From positions 3,620,045-3,684,044 of the forward strand of contig JALIGW010000058.1 in NCBI GenBank assembly GCA_023053685.1: a stretch of DNA of 64,000 bases, written 5' to 3'. Below are positions 60,501 to 64,000 of this stretch, piece after piece. Each line of letters opens with the position of its first letter. Positions within the stretch are counted from its first letter, which is position 1. Position numbers and translations under genes: made by a program. Origin of the DNA: Diadophis punctatus similis. Taxonomy: Eukaryota > Chordata > Lepidosauria > Squamata > Dipsadidae. The notes under the pieces were generated by a model. It did not search any database. It was not told the origin of the DNA and saw only the letters and a list, made by a program, of their open reading frames with translations.

Positions 60501-62671
60501 ACAACTCTCTACTTCCGGATGGGTTTCTTTGATGCCAACATTCATTTGGGAGCTTTGATCAGAAGGCAAATAGAACCAGAAGGACCAAGGATATGGTTAA
60601 ACAAAATCAAGATGGCAGCTTTGATGGTGTTATCAAAGAACTGCCTATTTTTGTATAAAGTTTATATAATGCTTATGAAAAGAGCCAGTGGTTAAGGCAG
60701 CCAGGAGATTCTGAGTTCCAGTCCTGCCTTAGGCACGAAAGCCGGCTGGGTGACTTTAGACCAATCACCAGGAGATGGTGAGTTCTAGTCCTGTCCTAGC
60801 ACGAAAGCTGGCTGGGTGACTTTGGGCCAATCACTAGGAGACGGCGAGTTCTACCATGTTTCCCAGTTTCACGCCTGCGCCTAATATAAGCCCTACCCCT
60901 AAAATAAGCCCTAGTTAAGCCCCTCCCACCATCTGTTGTATTAGGTGGGGCGAGGCGCAGGCGTAAAAATCAAGCTAGGGCAGGGATGGGGGGTGGAGCT
61001 GCCCCACGCGCCCTGACCCTGCTTACCTTAAGACTGCTGCAGCCAAGCTTCCCACGCCCTGACACCTATCGCGCCGCTGCCCGACTTCTTCTGCAGCTGC
61101 TTGTGGTTGCTCGCAGCGGATGCCAGGTGGCGCATCATGCCGTGCCGCTGCTTGAGGCAGAACACCGTGAAGCGCATTGCGCCGGAGCCGCAGCTCGCGT
61201 GTGCAATGGCACAACACACCACGCAGCCTCTTGCCGCAAGTGGCGGCACCTGCACAATGAGCCTCGCGGCATCTGGCTGTGAGTGGCCACAGAAGGAATC
61301 GGGCAGCGGCTTGACAGGTGTCAGGGTGTGGGAGGCCTGGCTGCGGTGGTCCCAAGGTAAGTGGGTAAGACATCCCCTGAAAATAAGACCTGGTGCTTAT
61401 TCTGGGGCCGAAAAGAAAATAAGACTGGGTCTTATTTTCGGGAAAACACGGTAGTCCTGCCTTAAGGCGTGAAAGCTGGCTGTGTGATTTTGGGCCAATC
61501 ACCAGGTAACGGTGAGTTCTAGTCCTGCTTTCAGCGTGAAAACCAGCTGGGTGACTTTGGGCCAGTAAGTCTCTTTCTGCCTAACCCACCTCACAGGGTT
61601 ATTGTGCGGAAAGGAGGAGGAGGAGGAAGGAGTATTAGGTATGTTCACCGTCTTCAGTTATTTATGAAAATAATAAAAGCAGGTAAATAAATAAATAAGT
61701 AAATAAATAAAATGAAATATAATATAAAAAAATATGAAAAATATTAAAAAATAAAATATAATAAAATAAAATAATAAAATAAAATAATAAAACATAATAT
61801 AATAAAATATAAATAATAAAATATAAATAATAAAATAAAATATAAATAATAAAATAGAATAGAATAAAACAAAACAAAACAAAATAATAAAATAAATAAA
61901 ATAAAATAATAAAATAAAATAAAATAAAATAAAATAATAAAATAATAAAATAAAATAAATAAAATAAAATAATAAAATAAAATAATAAAAAATTAAAATA
62001 AAATAAAATAAAATAATAAAATAAAATAATAAAAAATTAAAATAAAATAAAATAAAATAAAATAAAATAAAATAAAATAAAATAAAATAAAATAATAATA
62101 AAATAAAATAAAATAATAAAATAAAATAAAATAAAATAATAAAATAAAATAAAATAAAATAAAATAAAATATGAGACAATATTCATCGGATGTCTCCCCC
62201 ATGTATGTTTGTGTGATATAGATGTTATTAATTGTTTTTAAATTGCTTTTTAATGATTTGGTTGGTTGTTTTATTAAAATGTTGTATGCCGCCTTGAGTC
62301 CTCAGGGAGTAGGGCAGCATAGAAGAACCTCCAAATAAATAAAATAAAATAATAAAATAAAATAAATAAACAAAACAAAATAAAATAAAATAATAAAATA
62401 ATAATAAAATAAAATAAAATAAAATAAAATGTGGGTGGAATTTGATGCTCTGTGATGGCTGCCATTTTTTCTGACCAGTACATGCAGGCACCCCTCAAAA
62501 GGACCTTACTGCCAGATAAGGCATATTTTCATGGGAAAACTTTGCAGAATTAAGCGCCAGAGAGATGGACCAACTGCTGCAGGCCCCCACCTTTGATGGG
62601 AAGGAGAAAGAATTAAATCATATTCACCTTCGGGATCCCGTCGAGGGTCTTCGGCTTCCTGGCAAGGACAT
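51987..62671 (-). CDS. SNPH: Syntaphilin, 4 coding exons, 518 aa
   Basis: On the minus strand the exons 62671-62628, 58013-57906, 54692-54543 and 53241-51987 join in phase to 1557 nt (518 aa plus TAA at 51989-51987). The N-terminus MSLPGSRR...GSRR is basic. [20 protein letters not shown] and [20 protein letters not shown] follow. A long coiled coil (about 75-165, with [20 protein letters not shown] and [20 protein letters not shown]) comes next. The middle is Ser-rich and less conserved. The C-terminus has YWSRH and a membrane anchor at about 453-472 ([18 protein letters not shown]). Syntaphilin is a neuronal outer-mitochondrial-membrane protein that docks axonal mitochondria on microtubules and was first found as a syntaxin-1 binder. 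Human SNPH is 494 aa in the common form. No disabling change was seen. Confidence 0.5.
53985..54290. repeat. Interspersed repeat of the gacgtttca family in SNPH intron
   Basis: tgatgatgttccctagctgg and gggtcatgaaacgtctgcaa with a TCC-rich middle. Confidence 0.5.
54543..54692 (-). CDS. SNPH: SNPH coding exon 3 (residues 52-100, start of coiled coil)
   Basis: 150 nt between acceptor ctcttttcAG and donor GTGAGC. It encodes [20 protein letters not shown], then [20 protein letters not shown] and RDTHERLQD, ending with AG of a split Arg. The upstream intron on the minus strand begins in a 1.1-kb CT-rich simple repeat only about 30 nt from the acceptor. Confidence 0.5.
54722..55812. repeat. CT-rich (CCTT)n/(CTTT)n tract with internal duplication
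   Basis: Almost only C and T on the + strand. About 54735-55130 and 55225-55600 are near copies of each other (shared ctttgtgtctctttctttgt and cttttctttctatcccctct), so it contains a roughly 480-bp direct duplication. All open frames here are artefacts. Confidence 0.5.
55976..56410. other. No recognisable feature
   Basis: SNPH intron sequence, unique-looking. Confidence 0.5.
56411..56775. mobile_element. Tigger-like MITE
   Basis: Starts after TA with caggcagttctcgactta and carries the body motifs; the right end is lost at ttttggactcaacg. Confidence 0.5.
56823..57604. repeat. (GATA)n, (GAGA)n and (GGTA)n compound microsatellite
   Basis: GATA blocks with GA-rich and GTAG variants, in SNPH intron 2. 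It abuts the SINE tail at 57605. Confidence 0.5.
57605..57765 (-). mobile_element. Sauria SINE, internally deleted
   Basis: agcaatagcacttagactta, aatctgggtccacctcgga and gtgagaatcaaactgcaggc in reverse orientation. Confidence 0.5.
57906..58013 (-). CDS. SNPH: SNPH coding exon 2 (residues 16-50)
   Basis: 108 nt, 1-nt start and 2-nt end phase, between the acceptor ..tgcctccAG and donor GTAACC. It encodes [20 protein letters not shown] and [16 protein letters not shown], which is nearly the mammalian sequence ([20 protein letters not shown]). Confidence 0.5.
58405..58760. repeat. 44-bp minisatellite in SNPH intron 1
   Basis: Unit aattaagttatcacatacgg then aagaaagaaaatcaaactac taat, repeated about eight times with scattered substitutions. 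Confidence 0.5.
59337..59680. repeat. Tc1/mariner-like MITE and CR1 3' fragment
   Basis: 59337-59473: ccatgtttccccgaaaataa to tattttgagggaaacagggta, flanked by TA. 59480-59680: reverse CR1 3' end (ttggactggaagggaccttg). Confidence 0.5.
59771..60207. repeat. Palindrome-ended interspersed repeat
   Basis: Left arm tattggccaagtgtgattgg plus acacacaaggaatttgtc pairs with right arm gacaaattccttgtgtgtct plus aatcacacttggctaaata. Confidence 0.5.
60680..61690 (+). mobile_element. Second SINE type, split by a Tc1/mariner-like MITE
   Basis: 60680-60853 holds about two heads (agtggttaaggcagccagga; gcacgaaagctggctgggtg). It continues after the MITE at 61452 with gtcctgccttaaggcgtgaa and ends ttatgaaaataataaaagca. 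Confidence 0.5.
60854..61451. mobile_element. Tc1/mariner-like MITE inserted at TA
   Basis: Ends ccatgtttcccagtttcac and ttattttcgggaaaacacgg. TA at 60852-60853 and 61452-61453; removing it restores gagttctagtcctgcc. Confidence 0.5.
61680..62440. repeat. (AAAT)n/(AAAATA)n microsatellites with an L2 tail
   Basis: 61680-62170 and 62336-62440 are A/T-only arrays. Between them 62270-62335 is an L2 3' end (atgccgccttgagtcctcag). Confidence 0.5.
62628..62671 (-). CDS. SNPH: SNPH coding exon 1 (residues 1-14)
   Basis: This 44-nt coding exon is too short for ORF calling. It starts at the ATG complementing 62669-62671 and encodes [14 protein letters not shown] plus AG of a split Arg codon, with donor GTGAAT. 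Human has [17 protein letters not shown]. Here the codon aligned with the first human Met is ATT, so I use the inner ATG. Any 5'UTR upstream on the minus strand is not resolved. Confidence 0.5.
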
Positions 62672-62819
62672 AGCAATCAAAGCACAGATTTTGGCCCTGA
62701 AGCCAAGCCCAGCTGGGATGGGGAGGAAATGGAAAGAAGAGAGAAAGAGGAAGATTGAGGGTGAGAATTAAGACCAGGAAGCTGTGCAATCTAGCAGATG
62801 GGTTCTGGGTTCAAATCCA

Positions 62820-63291
62820 ATATTTCCTCCCTCCCTCCCTCTTTTCATTCCTCCCTCCCTCCCTTCTTCTCTCTTTTCATTCCTTCCTTCACTTTCCCTC
62901 TCTTCCCTCCTTTCTCCCACCTTCCCTCCCTCTCTTTTCATTCCTTCCTTCCCTCCCTGCCTCTTGTCTCTTCCTTCCTTCCTCTTTTCATTCCTCCTTC
63001 CCTCCCTTCTTTTCTCTCTTCATTCCTCCCTTCACTTTCCCTCCCTTCTTTCCTTCCTTTCTCCCACCTTCCCTCTCTTTTCATTCCTTCCTTCCCTCCC
63101 TGCCTCTTGTCTCTTCCTTCCTTCCTTCCTCTTTTCATTCCTCCTTCCCTCCCTTCTTTTCTCTTTTCATTCCTTCCTTCACTTTCCCTCCCTTCTTTCC
63201 TTCCTTTCTCCCACCTTCCCTCCCTCTCTTTTCATTCCTTCCTTCCCTCCCTGCCTCTTGTCCCTCCCTCCCTCCCTCCCTCCCTCCTTCT

Positions 63292-63373
<82 letters not shown>

Positions 63374-63420
63374 TTCCTTCCTTCCTTCCTTCCTTCCTTC
63401 CTTCCTTCCTTCCTTTTTTC
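62820..63420. repeat. CT-rich (CCTT)n/(CTTT)n tract with a repeated longer unit
   Basis: C and T with the block cttttcattccttccttccc to ctgcctcttgtct repeated about three times. It lies just upstream of SNPH coding exon 1 on the minus strand. Confidence 0.5.
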
Positions 63421-63637
63421 CCTTTCTTCTTTTCCACCTGCTGTTCCTATCCCATTAAATCAGATATTGCAGTAAACAGGAGACCCGTAAAATATCTACT
63501 ATAGATTGAATACAGATTGCATGCTTTTATAAAATCACTTTCTTTAAAACCTAGGCTGCACCTTATTCCAAATAACTCTGAATGCAGATTGTGGGAACCG
63601 GATGAGTATTACCTGTCTCAAAGCATTTTATAAAGTG

Positions 63638-64000
63638 CAGGTAGCCCTTGACTTTCAACACTTTGTTTACTGACCATCCGAAGCTACAACACCACTGAAA
63701 AAAAGGGACTTATGACAATTTTTCACACTTAGGACCGTTGCAGCATCCCCATGGTAACATGATCAAAATTCAGACACTTGGCAACTGACTCACATTTATG
63801 ACGGTCACAGTGTCCCAAGTTCATGCGATCCCCTTTTGCAACTTTCTGATAAGCAAAGTCAATGGGCGGGGAGCCAGATTCACTTAACAACTGTGTTACT
63901 AACTTAACAACCAAAGTGATTCACTTAACAACCATGGCAAGAAAGGTCATGAAATGGGCAAACGTTACTTAACTGTCTCGCTTAGCAACAGAAATGTTGG
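63638..64000. mobile_element. Tigger-like MITE, right end outside the window
   Basis: caggtagcccttgactttca and the body motifs catgatcaaaattcagac and gcaaagtcaatgggcg. Confidence 0.5.

Overview
The window looks like nuclear DNA of a squamate reptile, most probably a snake. The evidence is CR1-, L2- and L3-like LINE fragments, several Sauria-type tRNA SINEs, abundant short hAT and Tc1/mariner-type MITEs, and long GATA/GACA (Bkm-like) arrays. By length most of the window is transposon or simple repeat. There is no bacterial or viral gene system, no CRISPR array and no rRNA gene.

Two protein-coding genes could be assembled exon by exon. On the + strand is SDCBP2 (syntenin-2), with eight coding exons between 14973 and 38123 that join in phase to a 299-aa two-PDZ protein. 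A putative promoter and non-coding first exon lie near 6120-6278. On the - strand is SNPH (syntaphilin), with four coding exons between 62671 and 51987 that join in phase to a 518-aa protein with a coiled coil and a C-terminal membrane anchor. The genes are convergent, SDCBP2 ending at 38123 and SNPH at 51987. To my knowledge they are also neighbours on human 20p13, so this is conserved synteny. They share no pathway that the sequence reveals: syntenin-2 is a PDZ scaffold, and syntaphilin anchors axonal mitochondria.

Layout: 1-6100, nested CR1/hAT/MITE debris. 6120-6278, candidate SDCBP2 promoter and 5' exon. 6536-11000, a roughly 4.4-kb array of a 30-bp GATA/GACA-derived unit with higher-order structure. 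11000-14940, SINE, GATA and MITE sequence. 14943-38123, SDCBP2 with repeat-filled introns, including a solo LTR that ends about 20 nt before the exon 3 splice acceptor. 38465-48490, an intergenic region of nested transposons. About 48850-51986, unique-looking sequence proposed as the SNPH 3'UTR. 51987-62671, SNPH with CT-rich, GATA and minisatellite introns. 62672-64000, upstream flank with a CT-rich tract and a MITE.

The most informative observations are many exact target-site duplications that allow insertion order to be read, and an empty/filled pair of the same hAT insertion site in a duplicated CR1. Others are two independent tandem amplifications of one palindromic MITE, the Bkm-like array inside the proposed first intron of SDCBP2, and GATA arrays that abut SINE 3' tails. 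All family names rest on recognition by eye.
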